NCBI GenBank assembly: GCA_949987565.1
Contig: OX465107.1
Span: forward strand, 24,075,867 to 24,139,866
DNA from: Luidia sarsii
Lineage: Eukaryota; Echinodermata; Asteroidea; Paxillosida; Luidiidae
Length of the DNA stretch: 64,000 nucleotides
Direction: 5' to 3'
Part shown: in pieces, positions 1 to 15,000 of the stretch
Position numbering within the stretch: position 1 is the stretch's first letter
Layout of the letters: every line of letters starts with the position of its first letter
Position numbers and translations under genes: made by a program
The notes under the pieces: generated by a model
What the model saw: only the letters and a program-made list of their open reading frames with translations
The model's database searches: none
Told to the model about the DNA's origin: nothing

Positions 1-40
1 CATCGGCTCCACCCTGGCACTCAGCAAATGCAACGGTCTG
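1..40 (+). CDS. ADAMTS-like exon 1 (partial): propeptide
   Basis: After one leading base the frame reads [13 protein letters not shown] and ends at a GTAAGA donor. The LS-x-C-x-G turn is typical of reprolysin propeptides and joins in phase 0 to the next exon, which starts SGMIAYG. The left border is the window edge. Confidence 0.75.
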
Positions 41-3000
41 GTAAGACACTGTCGTGTCGACTTGTCTTTCTATAGGCCTATGCTATAGCCACGGCCAATC
101 CGATCGAGTAAAACCAACTTGAATCAAACACAACTGAGCAGCTAAACCAACCCAACCCAAATTAGATATGAAGGTTTTTGTGGTGAGGACAGCAGAAGAA
201 TTATAAGGTTTGACGTGACATGTGTGGTTCTGAAAAGAACCACACATACTAGCAAAAGATAATTTTTGTCACCGTAACTCAACCCAACCCAACCCAACCC
301 AACCCAACCCATCCCAACTTAACCCAACACAACACAACACAATCCAACACAACCCAACCCAACCCAACCCAACCCAACCCAATTAACACTACCCAACCTA
401 ACTTAACCCAACCCAACACAACCCAGCCCAACCCAACCCAACCCAACCCAACCAACCCAGCCCAACCCAACCCAACCCAACCCAACCCAACCCAACCCAA
501 CCCAACCAACCCAACCCAACCCAACCCAACCCAACCCAGCCCAACCCAACCCAACCCAACCCAACCCAACCCAACCAACCCAACCCAACCCAACCCAACC
601 CAACCCAACCCAACCAACCCAACCCAACCCAACCCAACCCAACCCAACCCAACCCAACCCAACCAACCCAACCCATCCCAACCCAACCCAACCCAACCCA
701 TCCCAACTTAACCCATCCCAACCCAACCCATCCCAACCCAACCCAACCCAACCCAACCCAACCCAACCCAACCCAACCCAACCCAACCCAACCCAACCCA
801 ACCCAACCCAACCCAACCAGCCCAACCCAACCCAACCCAACCCAACCAACCCAACCCATCCCAACCCATCCCAACCCATCCCAACCCATCCCATCCCAAC
901 CCAACCCAACTTAACCCATCCCAACACAACCCAGCCCAACCCAACACAACCCAACCCAACCCGATCCAACCTAACCTAACCCAACCTAACCTTACCTGTC
1001 ACGGCAAACTCGTTCATAACTAACCTACACATTGACACCCATCCGAACCAGCACAAACCACGAGAGAACTCCATGATATAGCTTATGCCGTCAATAAAGG
1101 ATGTATCGTTTCCCTTCATCAAGCAATTTAACAATTATTGTGCATTAAAAAAAAAAACCTGAATCACATCCGAGTACCAAAACGTGTCAGCACCAACGAA
1201 CACGCACAACATCTTGGACTTAGGCCAAAATAAATTGCAATGAATTGCAACTCGACGCCAATGAAACGACACTATTTTTGTTTATCGAATCATGCTCTCA
1301 GTCGGGAATGATCGCCTATGGCAACCACAGCATTTACATCAAGCCGCTACGCAGCGACCACGCGGAGCGATACAGGCGCAGACGAAGGGAAGCGGTCGAC
1401 CCGCACATCGTGTACAGGCGCTCCGCAGAAGACGGCGATCCCTCCGCCGAGTTCTGTAGTACGCCGCCACGTGAGTGATTTTCGTCATTACGTAAAAAGA
1501 CAAATCGTCATATTCATCCTTACTTTACCGCAATTATCGGATTCCTTCAGATAAACTCATTTCCAGCCAAGTATGACGGTCAGGCATAAAGCGCTGTTTT
1601 ATAGTTGCTCTTTTTATCACTTATGTATAACAGCGATGCTTGACATCGCTACGGGTATGACAGTGGAGGAAGAGATGACAGCATCCCTCCGAGGGAAGCT
1701 CCTGCCCTCCTCGCTCCAAACGAGCCAGAAGTACATGGAACTCATGGTGATGGCTGACAACGATATGCGCAAGTACCACGAGGACGAGCTGGAGACTTAC
1801 GTCTTGACGATCTTGAATATCGTGAGTGTGTGGGCTGGAAAACAAAGCCTTTGTTTCCGTTTCGGAAAACAGTTCTGAGCCCAAATCAAGAAACTGGCTC
1901 AAAACTTTTGTGCTGCCCTGTTAGATTGAAGTTTGATCGTTCTGGGCCCAATTTCATAGAGCCGCTTATAATATTAAGCGTGAAAATCCGCTAAGCAGAA
2001 AAAGTCTTCCTTGTGTAAGCAGGATTATAAACTGCCCTGCGGTTTGATGTTCATTGCTTCTGACTTGTATTCCACTCTTCTTTGCTTAGCATGAAACAAT
2101 AATGAAGTTTGGGGTGGCAAGGGGATCCTGTGGCTCATGAGTTTTTGTGCTTAAGCCTGTTTTGGCACTTAAGCGGCTCTATGAAATTATTGGCCCCAGA
2201 TCCCAGGGTGAATAGCTGGTCAAGGAAATAGGTTTTTTGTACAATGAAAATGTGTGGTTCTGAACAGTTCTGTTCAGAACCACACACACACATTTTGTGT
2301 ATTTTCTTGGTGGTTGAAAACATTGTCTTGCCGTCTGTAACAAGATGTTTTTACTGTTTTCTTACAGGTTGCCCGCCGCTTCGTGGACCCTAGCCTGGGC
2401 GCGAACCTCCGAATTCATCTGGTCAAGTTTTACGTTCTGGACAGCGATCAAGTGGGCTCGGTAAGTGACGTCACGACACGCCTCCGCGTCATAGGAATCA
2501 GTCCTGGGAAGACTGTCTTCTTGAAAGGCTTTACTTAAACCGTTAGGGGCGGGCTGGTGAGGACATTGAAAAAAAGGAAAAGAAATAAACGCAATTCAAA
2601 ATTACTCTACCTTGGGTAAAATTATGGCCCTTTGCCAATTCATGGATGGATGGTTTATCGCCGAATTCGAAGGTTTCTTGCCTTCATCACCAAGAAACTG
2701 GTACCAACATACTTGTTTTCAGATGCCTGTGACATTAAAACGAGTAAGATAAATGAGACCGACGCCTGAGCCCGAGTCTAAACATTCATATCGTAAACGG
2801 CCATATAAATTATAGTCCCGTCGCTTTTTTCAATTAACGTCCGGAAATTGGGCATTTCATCAACAGTTCCCTTCGGATGGGATTTCAGGTCGTGCTCGAA
2901 AACACGGAGATTGATTGTAATCACTAGCTTGCGGCTTCCATTGGCTGTTCACGAAAAAAAGGCTTAGGCTCGGGCTAATGCTTCAGTCATAATTGTATTT

Positions 3001-6000
3001 CTCTTACCCGATATGATGCCACAGGCATCTAGAAGCATGCGTTTGGAAGTTTGAAGGTGAATATTCTGTACTTATATCAAGCCAATAAACCTTTTAATTC
3101 GGCGTCAAACCACAACCTGGATTTTCAGGTTTTGTCAGACGGAGACGAAGCTTTGAGCCTGATCCATGGATTCGTAAGGGGCTATATAGACTCGTATGCA
3201 AACTGAGGTGGTAGCCGGTTCACTCGGACACTGCGTTACTAAGGGATGCACGTGTAGTGACCACTTTACTTCCTTTGCTTCTGCACCTTAATAGTGGAGC
3301 TCTTTTTGTATAGGCAAAGCTCCCTGGAATTCACTGTGCAGGGTAGCCCCTTATAGATATTTAATATATGCAGGAATTAGCTAGCACTAGGCGCGGCCTC
3401 CTATTGGCATTGACTGCATCCTGAAATAAGTAACAATACCATGGGTAGAGTCATGCAGTTCATATAGGAGGGCATGCAGGCATACCTACCACTCTCCCTC
3501 AGACCATGGTAGATGCCACACCTAGTACAGCTACTTAGTTTAGGACAGTTTGTGTGCACAATTAGTTAGTTCAAGTAAGTTAGTATCTAGATACATTAGG
3601 GTAGTTATTATTATATATTTGTAGTACAACAGTAAAAAGGAACCCAGATAACTTGACTGTGTGTGATACCTGGGTGTTGGCAGTAGTATACAGCCACCCC
3701 AAAAGGGTGTCCATACAGTCAGGAAACACCAACCCGGACCTCCACCAAAACAAGGTAAGCGAGGTAAGCTCTAATTAAGGAATCTCTTCACACGTTCTGT
3801 GCATGTCATGTCATGCACGTCGTGGTACTTGTATCCATGTGTCCATCTATGTTTCCATGTTTGTCGTGTAGGGATCGGACGGCCTTTCGCCGAAGAGTCC
3901 ATTCCAGGTCACCAATGACGGGTACGCGCTGCTCGATGACTTCTGCCAGTGGCAGGGCGATGCCAACAAGGGTGACGATATCGACCCCGAACACTGGGAC
4001 AATGCCATGCTGTTGACCAGGTGAGGTGACTGCGGCCGTGGCCGGTCAAGTCTCGACCATTCCTTTTGGCATATAGGCCTATAGGAAGCTAGATCAATGT
4101 GACGTCTATCAAAGTTTTCACAGCGAAGAAGTGGCACTGCATAGTTTACATAGAGAATGATCCGAACATGAGAGCTATATCGCTGTGTTCATTTTGATCA
4201 CCCAAATAGACGGTGGTTCTCTCCAAACGGAGCCTCTCTGAAAAGCATGTATGGGAGATTCTATGGGGGATTGTCAGCACCCTTCCGTGTCCCGTATTCG
4301 GTCACTGTCACGAATGAACAGTTTGTGACCCTTTTCTTCATCGTTCTTTGCTTCTCAGGAAGAACCTGATCAATCCAACGGACGGGTCCGATTCGCTGCT
4401 GGGCCGGGCACCAGTGGGCGGCACGTGTCGTCACTTCCAGCAGTGCTCGGTCAACCAGGACGATGGGTTGGGCAGCGCCCTCACCGTTTCCCACGAAACG
4501 GGGCACACGTGAGTCTGAAGGGATACTCCGACCACGACGCCCATGAGGCCACCTCGTGCATGTAACCAGAATGCGCGTGTCTTGACCCGTGCCGCGAGTT
4601 GGGTCTCCTGACCCTTAGATAGATCAGGGTGACATCTTGAAGAAGATGTGAATCCAATCGTGGCGCCACCAACGGCAGGATTTGGGGTATCATTATCAAT
4701 AAGCTAGCGAGGCCGTTTACTCAATGAAGGCTTAGGCTCGGGCTCAGGCTTCGTCTACGTCTGACAAAACCTGAAAATGGTTTGTTTCCGAATTTGAAGG
4801 TTTGTTGGCTTGGTAGGTACAGAGTATTCACAGAGAAACTAGGGCCAAACCCTTGTTTTAGCTGCCTCGGTGACTAACTTTCATCTAGTAGGACTCTACC
4901 GACGCCGATGGGCCAAACTTGATCCATCCAAATCGGGTCAATGACATGAAACTGACAATGAGAGCATACCCGAGGTGTGCTGTGACGTAATCGGCGTCGT
5001 CCCCCATTCCCCCCCCCCCAGGCTGAACCTGAAGCACGACAGCAGTTATGGCTGCCCAGACGGCGTGAACATCATGTCGGGGCTTCGCTCGGCCGGTGAG
5101 GGCGCTCTCTCCTGGTCCATGTGCAGCTACACCAATATACAGGAGTTTTTACGGTGAGTGGTATATGGTATTCCTCGGCAGCTCAAAACAGTGTCCATCC
5201 TTAATCATGTCTGGGGTCTCTCTGGGGCTAATCATGCCTCTGACTTTTAAAAAAGAAAAAAACCTTTTATCCACCAGAAACCCAGTGAGCGACTGTTTGA
5301 ACGATGAGCCTCTCATTGCACCGCTCTCCGTGAATGAGTTACCGGGCACCACCCACAGCTATGCCGACCAGTGCCGGCTGGCTTTCGACAGCGACCGCTA
5401 CACGAAGCCGGTAAATGATGAGGTAAGACCGGAATAGCGTCTCTAGCGGTTTGTACGCATACTAATCGCGGATCTCCCTTAAAATGGATTATATCTTTCA
5501 GTTGCCAGATGAGCCCATTACCATTTTTTCTCACTGAATAATAATTGTGGTGTTGGTTCTTGGGGGCGCCCTCTTTAGGTGGACTGTTCCGCGCTGGCTT
5601 GTCAGGACCCGAACGGATCATGGAGGTCAAGCGCCTCGCCGGTCATGGAAGGCACGGAATGCGGACTGGACAAAGTGAGTGTGGTCCATTCATCATTGAA
5701 ATTAGAGTGCATACATTTGCTTGTGCAGTGCGCATGCGCGGAGCAAAATGCATTGACCCAGGCAATAACAAGTCTCTTCTATAGACCCTTTTCACCCACG
5801 TGACCAAACAAAAGAACTGCCACCACAATGGCCCGTTTTGACGGAAAGTGTACGCACAATCCTATGGTACAACTGATGTTTACACTGTGCGCTGCCATTG
5901 GTGACCCGGCACAGCATAATGAGGAATAACCCCACTTTTGAGATTTTGAGGTTTTCTAATTATATGAAAGAGTATACCATTAGCTTTCAAATGATATCAA

Positions 6001-9000
6001 AATATAATATCCTCTAATACTTAAAATTTCCGATAATACAAAATAAAGAAAATTGATTTGTAATTGAATTGTGAAGATACTTTAACTTCAGGCGTTGTTT
6101 ACTCAAAAAGTGTTTTGGTGGGATACTCCTCATGTTGTTGTGCCGGGTCACATTGTATGGCGGTCCAGCATGACGTCACGTAAAAAAAGGTCTATACAGT
6201 ACACTCGCTTTCAGAGTATGTATACAAGGAAACAGAAAAATGCAGATCCCATATCTTTGTGATGACAAAAAGGCCTTCTCTATACTTCACCTTTCTACCA
6301 ACAGTGGTGCATCAGCGGGCGGTGTGTGGACCGTGTGGCGTTGCCCGATGCCGTGGATGGCCAGTGGTCGTCTTGGGACGCCGCCTTCGGTCCCTGCTCC
6401 CGAACGTGCGGCGGTGGCCTTCGCTCCAAGATGCGCTACTGCAACAACCCACCGTAAGATAAACCGCACCGTCCCTAACACCTCAACCCGGCTCAATGAG
6501 CGCACACCTTCTCAACAAATAATGCAACCGTTGTGGAATGCACGACCTTTTCGATCCCGGCAGGACCTTTCTCTAGGAGAGAGACGTTTTTTACCAGGAT
6601 CGAAGGGCAAGGCCCTGTAACTCTTCAAGAGTCGAATGCATTTTGTTTAATACTTTTACTTTATAAAACAAAACCGATCTTCATAATGGATAACATTTGC
6701 ATCACCATTATGGAGAATGAAAGCTGGAACTAATTTGGTATGAAACAACAATTAATTATTTCTTGGGAACACCCTTTTTGGCCTACAAAAGCCAATAAGA
6801 ACGAGTTAGTTGTCAATGATTGGTTTGGTTGTTTCTCTGTACAGACCTTCCAACGGCGGCCGTGGATGCAAAGGGGAGAACGTGAAGTACTCGGTGTGTG
6901 AAATGCAGGTATGAGGATGGCGACTATCATTCCATTATGATCACCCCCCCCCCCTCACCACCCTCCCCTTCGCCAAAGCGCTGGCAATTGTCTGCGACAA
7001 GAAATGAAATCAACTACAGTGCTTTAAAACAAAAATACTACACGATTCCCCAGTGCTCAATGACACTGTACCAAGTCTATGTCGTCGAGTGTCTTGCAGA
7101 AAGGACAAAAGAAGGTCACGATGGTCATTTTGTTTAATGACCCATCAGGCCTATGTTCTATTTTGTACGCCATCCTATTCACATTCAGGGTTCACATAAT
7201 AATGATGTCATGAGGATGAAAAAAAAAGCTAGTTGTAAAAAGCCATAAAACGCATGTACACCAGACGGATTTTGTACCCAGCAGAACGGTATCAAGTGAT
7301 TTTAGCATCTGAACGCACTTGCCCTTCTGCCGGTAAGTATAGGGCCTATAATTGATATCGTTGTCCTTTGGTGCGCTGAGTGACTGGAAAGTATACACGC
7401 ATAAGAAGAAGGTTAAATACAGGATAGAGCGAGGCAGATAGATTTCCCAGATAGAAAAACCACACAGGGAAGTATGACGTCAAAATAGAGACAGGAGGGC
7501 GCTCGGTATATTTCAAATCTTTACGGCTTTCAAAGCCCCTACACAACATTGGTCAGATTGAAAAACAGAAATGTTCACAGATTTACATGAAACTTATACA
7601 GTTTGAAGATGGTTATGGTAGAAACCTCGCACTGAAATATTTCTACCTTAATTGCTGTATCTTTGGAGAAAAGAGTAAAAGAAATCGTCTCACCCCTAGA
7701 TCTAAACGATTTTTCGTTTCGTTGAATGCTGAAATTTCGCAAAACAAATTAAGCGGTTTTCACTATTTTCTCGAGTTGGCGGATTGAGCTGAAATTTTCA
7801 CAGGTGTGCTATTTCATGCATAATGTTGGATCAGACAACGTATGGATGCTATTCTTTGATCTCGACCAGTGTTGTGTTATCCCTTTAATAGAGACAATAT
7901 CGGTAATGTGTTTGGCTCTTTCCTTCCACCCACACCGCCATTCAGTCGTGCACTACGTCACAGGATGACTTCAGAAATGAGCAGTGTGTGGCAACCAATG
8001 GCGTTCCATTCAACGGGGCGATGTACAACTGGTTCAAAGCTTACACGGACGGCCAAACAGGTATGGGAAGCAATCTGTGGCAACGGGGTATTCGGGAACA
8101 CTGTCCATATTCATCGGCTACGGTCTCGGACAGCACGCGAGCCTATAATTATGGAAGCCGATAATTGCTCTACCAATTGCTCTGAAAGTCGCCCAACACA
8201 AGGCCTCTAAAGGCTACTTAAGGTGAGGGCTAAAAGAAAGGAGTAAGAAGAAAAACCAAGGGCAAACCAGATCAGGAGGAAGAAAGATGAACGTTTACGT
8301 TACGTTTGAATTTGGACAGGTTATAAGAAAGAGGGAAACAGGTTGCAGGTAGAGAATTCCAAAGTGCAGCAGTGCGCGGGAAGAAGCTAGCGGAGTACAG
8401 AGTCCTGTAGACTCGTGTGTTATCGTCATCCGTTTACCAAAACCGTGGTTTAGATACGGTTTCAGCGCAGCGAGGTCAGGATCGGAACTGATCCTCGAAG
8501 CAGACTCTCTGGGCAGACGTGTTCTGCGTCGACTCTAACGAATTGGAAGCTGTATCATACAGAATGAAACCACTTTGCTGATAGTTGCCGCTGGAATCTA
8601 TACGTCCATGCCAATCTGCTTCAAGCATCATGCTGGGTCTCGTCATCTATAGATGCCAAGTCACCATTTCCATGCCAACTATAGTTCAGCCCAAAACGAC
8701 CCTCTGATTCCTCTGCCATTCCTAGGTATTTTCTATCCCTTCCTATAATTTCTCTCTCGGCTAAAACGTGCAGGCGACGAGCTGTGCCAGCACCAGTGTC
8801 TGAACGAGCAGCGTTTTTACGCCAAGAGGGAGCCCTTCCAATTCGTAGACGGGACCCGCTGCTGGCATGACGAGAGCGACGACCTCGGCAAACTCAAACT
8901 GTGCGTCAGTGGCCAGTGCGAGGTGAGTGGGTACCAGACCTGATCGGGGACGTGACTTCATCGGTGGAAATGACCAATTTATTGACCCATACTGGCAAAG

Positions 9001-12000
9001 CACGTGTGGGCTAAGATTCTTTATTTTGTTCATTGCTAGATTAAAGGTCCAATACAACATTGGGAAGATCAGAAAACATCGATGTCCACAGATTTCCTTC
9101 CAATTTACACAGTTTGTAGATGGTCATGATATAATCCTCATGTTGAAATCTTACGGTCTGGGATGCTGTACTTCCCTAGAAATCTTCACTTAAACATCGA
9201 CAAATATTGTATTACTCGCGAGTAATAAACTATTTCTTGCACTACAGATCACTACAGATCACTACAGATCACCATTTGAGCTAAAATCTTCGAAGGATTG
9301 CTTTTTGGGGATGTTTAATGGTTTACCACACAAACTGCGGCAATCTTTTGACCTTTACCAATGTTGTATAGGGCCTTTAAAAGGTGCGACCACATGAATC
9401 TATACACAACCGTGAAATGACTTCGAGATTGTGTAACGTCTTCCCGCGTGAATCAACTATTTCATATGCATTTTGTTACCCCTCAACCGAATTAGTCTTT
9501 CGGGTGTGACGGACGAAAGGATTCCGGTGCTAAGTTTGACGTCTGCGGAGTTTGCGAGGGGGACGGGTCTTCGTGCGTTCGCGTCTCAGACTCCTTCTCG
9601 GGTGGAACTGCCACAGGTAAACATAACGAGTTTCAGAGGCTACTCGGCTTTCCAAGGCCAAAGAGACAGGAGGTTTCAGGGAGTCTCCCGATCAATGGAT
9701 AGACAGATAAACGCGCAGAGAGCCAAATGGACAGACAGACACAGAGAGGCAGAAAGACAGACATGGCAAAGTAGATCCCAGGCGAAAACTTAAATCAGAC
9801 AAAAATACTCCATTTTTCGATCAAGAAAATTTCAAGTATGCTTTTCAGTGTACAAACAATTGTGACTCGGCACAGCGATATGAGGAATATCCCACCAAAA
9901 CACTTTTCGAGTAAACAACGCCCAAAGTCAAAGTATCTTCTCAATTCTTTTTTGGTATTTTCGGAAAGTTAATGCATTGGAGGAAATTTTGATATCATTT
10001 GAAAGCTAATGGTACACCCTTTCACATAATTAGAAAATCTCAAAATCTCAAAAGTGGGGGTTATTCCTCATTATGATATGCCGGGTCGCAATTGTGTGTA
10101 CCGTGTATTGAGCTTTTCGTCTGTTTCGGACAGTAGGCCTGTATCATGAACCGAAAAATGATTGAGACACGATAGGCCTTATCTGAAAATGACTCCTTGT
10201 GTACATGTATCTGAGAGCCCTCTGACATGGATCGGACTTTCAGTAGGCCAGTTGAAGTCATTTTTGGTCCCCTCAAGCTTGCTATAGATTATTGACCCAT
10301 AGTAATAGCATGAATATGCGCCATATCGTGTTAAGGCTATTGTTCTCTTCGTCACAGACCATGGAATAGCACTGTGCTTGACTGTTTTTTCTCTTCAGGT
10401 TTCGTCAGATTCCTCACTCTGCCGGTGGGCTCGACCAGCGTGGAGATCAGCAACTCAAACAGCCGCTTCACTTACATCGGTGAGTACCGGTACGACACTG
10501 GGGAACAACTGAGAGCGGCCATGGTTGGAACGAACCCCGTGTAGGTGTAGACCTGATGACGTCACCGCGCTGTCATCGGTGGAGGTCGAATGATATGATG
10601 GCGCCAATAAGGCACGCTCTTTAGATATCTGCAGGGACTTGAGAGCCCTATACAGAAATACTGCCACGCTTTCGCTTAAAGCCCCTACACAACAATGGTA
10701 AGAACAACAGAAATGTTCACAGATTTACATGAAACTTATACAGTTTAAAGATGGTTATGGTAGAAACCTCGCACTGAAATATGTCTGTCTAAATTGCTGT
10801 ATTTTTGGAGAAAAGAGTAAAAGAAATCGTTTACGTCTCACCGAGATCTAAACTATTTTTCGGAACAGTACGGCGTTGAATGCTGCATTTTCGCGAAACG
10901 AAGGAAACGTTTTTCTCGATTTTCTCGAGACTCGGTTGTCGGATTGAGCTGAAATATTCACAGCTGTGCTATGTCATGCATTATGTTGGATCAGACAACG
11001 TATGGATGCTATTCTTTGACCTCGACCTATGTTGTGTAGGGGCTTTAAAGGTTATTGTCTCGATTCGTAAAATTGTTCCATTTCAAATCGCAGTGTTCAA
11101 TTCAATTCAAATTAATCTGATTGATTTAGTCAGTAAGCAGTTTGCAACATTTTTGTATTTCACTATTACAAGTATATTGATAATTTGGAGGCAGATGCCG
11201 GAAAGCAGAGATCGAGATGGGGTGACTTATAGCGTGAGTAATTCCTTTTTCTTTATTTTCACCCACCGCGTGCAGCCCTGTCGATCGGCGGCGAGTACAT
11301 CCTCAGAGGCGACGGAAACTACCGACCCTCGTCGGGCCGCTACAGCGCCGGCGCCTCGGTGGTCCTGTACGCGAGCGGCTCGGCCGGGGAGACGGTGCAC
11401 ATTGCCGGTCCCACCGCGGACAAGATCAGGGTGGACGCACACCTCCTCTACGATCCCACCGTCAACTACGCGGGCGGCACCAACGTCAGGCCCGACGTGC
11501 GCTACGAGTACTACAGGCCGGGCGGCTCGGACGGTACCGTGCCTCAGTCCTTCAGGTATTATTATCACCGAACGAACTCGCTGCACATTCGGATAGCATT
11601 GTATCGTGAAGTTTTGAGCGCTTGAAATGCACATGTCAATTTGAGTGTATCATGGTGATTTTATGACTTCTAATAATTATACAAAAGGCCTATGTATTTT
11701 GCTGCTTTCCTAAATAATTGCACTAGGCCTTATCATATCCACATAATTCTACCTCGTCACCACATAGCACCTCGGCCTTACGTGAGAGATTGCACCTGCC
11801 ACCGGTATTCTATTGTCACACTTGAGAGAGTTCTTTTAACAAAAGAGCGCGCCCCTATATAACCGTGCCCCGGCACTTACGCCTCAGTGCATTTTTGTGA
11901 CCGGTATCTATCGTCAAGATGTCTTCGGAACCTACACTACTCGATTTGCTCGCTTCCGACAGCGAGCTAGGCCTGACACAACTGGATCCAGGCCCGTCTA

Positions 12001-15000
12001 CTTCAGGCTCTATCGCTGGTAGCAAGCCACCTGCGCCATCTTCCTCGGCGAAGCCAAAGAAGAGAGCTGCAAAGACAACCGAGGTCGTCAGTCGAGAAGA
12101 ATTTGCGGCTGTGCAGGACAAAATGGCAGTAATCGCCGAAGCAATGCAGACACTGCAGTCAACAGTGGTGTCCGCTCTCGACAGCGGACCAGCGAAACGT
12201 CAGAAAACTGACGAAACGGTCTCCTCGAGCGACGAATCCATCGTCACTGACAAGGCAATCGAGCTTCTACTTCAAGTTCAAGAGAAAGACGGAACTTCAG
12301 GGAGAGTGCTCGACGACATCGAACAGTTCTATTCCAGTGAAGACGCGGGGGAGAAGGTCGACGACCAATTGGCGGCTGTGGTGAGCAAAGTACTCAGACG
12401 AAAATCATCGGATGACAAGATCACCGAAAAACTCAATAGTTTTAAACGGCCATCCAACATCGACAAACTCGAGCAAACTCGAGTAAATCCAGAAATCTGG
12501 TGTACCCTGCAATCTAAAACTAGATCTACAGACATAAGATTACAAAAGGTTGAACAGGCATTGCTAAAAAGCATTGTGCCGATTGTTCAATGCATGCAAT
12601 CCTTAATGGGAAACGCAACCGAGAACCAAAAAGCTCTCATGACAAAGCTCTGTGATTCTGTAGCTATAATTGGTTACGCAAGAGATGAGCTTAACTTGCG
12701 TCGCCGTGAATTCATCAAACCAGATTTGAATCGGCAGTTCGCTAGTCTTTGTTCCGCACGGACACCCGTAACTGGGCTTCTGTTTGGGGATAATCTTTCG
12801 CAGCAATGCAAAGACATTCAGGAGACAAACAAACTGAGCCAACAATTTGGCAAGCGTACGGAGTCGTTCGCCAACTCCAAACGGGGTTATGGAAGGCAGA
12901 ACTACAGTCGGGACGCCAAGTCGTTCCGCCCATCAGGTCAACAGCAGCAGGGTTATTTAAACTCCTCGCGCCCGAAGGCATGGCAGAGGAAAAAACCCGC
13001 ATACGGGCGACAACCCACTGTGACCAAGTAGAACATAGCAACACAACGGTGAGTGAGCACAAATGTGATTTTATCGCTCAAAATCTTATGGTGTCAACGT
13101 TTATGGCAGGTAGACTTGCACACTCCATCGCCAAATGGCGTGAGATGACGTCTGACAAATGGGTTCTGGACACGGTCCAACATTACCATATTGAATTTGC
13201 CGAATGGCCTGTTCAAACTCGTATCCCTCAAGAGATATGTTTTTCTGATCATGAATCTTCCATGATAACAGACGAAGTTGCTAAAATGCTTCAAAAGGGA
13301 GCTATTGTTCAAAAAACCCACTCAGATGGGGAATACTTGTCGAATATTTTTCTCAGACCTAAAAAAGATGGTTCGTTTCGTCCCATTATAAATTTACGGG
13401 GCTTAAATGCTTTTGTTGCGTACCACCATTTTAAAATGGAAACTATTCGCAACGCAATTCAGCTCATCAGAGCAAATGATTACATGGCATCCATTGATCT
13501 TAAAGATGCGTATTTTGCAATTCCAATTGCCAAAGAGCATAGGAAATTCTTGCGCTTTGTTTGGCAAGATAAAGTATATGAGTTTAATTGCTTGCCGTTT
13601 GGCCTAGCGAGTGCTCCTCGGGTCTTCACGAAAGTGATGAAACCCATTATAGCTTCCCTCAGGCAGTTGGGTCACGAATCGTGTGACTACATTGATGATT
13701 CGTTACTTATAGGGCGAACGGCCCAAGAATGTGTTGACAATATACTTGCAAGGATAACCCTTATTCAAAGCCTGGGGTTTACGGTTAATGCTCAGAAATC
13801 TGTCCTAACACCATCCCAGGAAATTGTTTTCCTCGGGTTTAAGCTAAACACAGCGAATATGACCATATCCATTCCTTCCATTAAAGCTGAGAATACCCGT
13901 ATGGCTATCCTGAGTCTTCTTGCCATGGAAACACCGAAAATTCGGGATGTTGCTAGCATTATTGGCTTATTGGTTTCATGCGAGTTAGCAGTACCATATG
14001 GCCCAATGTACAGACATACAATCGAAAACGAGAAAAACAAAATGCTAGCTCAAAATGGTGGAAATTTTGAGGCCAAAATGGTCCTATCCGAACAAGCCAC
14101 ATCTGACTTACATTGGTGGTCAAAAACCTTGCCGTCTTCAACGGCTCCAATGCATAGACATATGCCTGATTATGTAATCGAAACTGATGCCTCAAAGGAA
14201 GGCTGGGGTGCACATTGCGATGGCCGCACTATTGGGGGCCAATGGTCCCGCCAGGAAGCTTTGCATCATATCAATTATCTTGAGCTTAAAGCTTGCCTCC
14301 TTGCTCTGCAATCATTTTTTCCTAGCCATGGCAGAATTGTAATTCATTTGAAATCAGACAATGCCACAACAATAGCTTATTTAAAGCACTTTGGCGGTTC
14401 AAAATCAGAACTTCTGAATAAGTTGTCCAGAGAAATTTGGACATGGTGCATGAGCCGTAACATTTGGCTTACGGTATCGCATCTCCCGGGCTCAGAAAAT
14501 ATTGTAGCCGACTATGCGTCCCGACATTTCAGGGACGATTTGGAATGGAAATTAGATCCTTGTGTCTTTCAACGACTAACACAATCTTTTCAAATGCCTG
14601 ATGTTGATTTATTTGCATCTCGGTTGAACTACCAAGTAAGTTCATATGTGTCTTGGCAAGCAGACCCATCATGTGCGCACATAGATGCATTCACTATTGA
14701 CTGGTCTGCTTATGAATGCTTTTACGCATTTCCGCCATTTAGCCTTATTGACAGAGTGCTAACAAAAATTGAGCACGACAAAGCAAAGGGTATTGTTGTG
14801 GCACCTTTGTGGCACACACAACCATGGTTTCCGAAAATGATGAAAATGCTTACACGGAGACCTTGCATTTTACCCGCTAAACCTGATTTGCTCTCCCTTC
14901 CATTTTCAGACAGAGCTCATCCCTTACGGGATCGTCTAAGGCTGATGGCCTGCCTCTTATCAGGGAAACACTCCGAGAACAAGGAATTTCTAGACAAGCT

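Noticed and set aside
279..969. Long minus-strand frames of Gly, Trp, Val and Leu
   Set aside because: They exist only because the CCCAA repeat is open in several frames; three overlapping versions have the same composition.
1551..1633. Earlier acceptors for ADAMTS exon 3 at 1550 and 1566
   Set aside because: They give the wrong phase relative to exon 2.
3806..4137. Minus- and plus-strand frames over the catalytic exons
   Set aside because: Antisense or wrong-frame shadows of exon 5, whose phase is fixed by its neighbours.
10880..11596. 238-codon plus-strand frame
   Set aside because: Its first part is MITE sequence and its second part is ADAMTS exon 16 in the wrong frame; the correct frame gives the spacer domain.
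11227..11634. 135-codon minus-strand frame
   Set aside because: Shadow of the GC-rich spacer exon.
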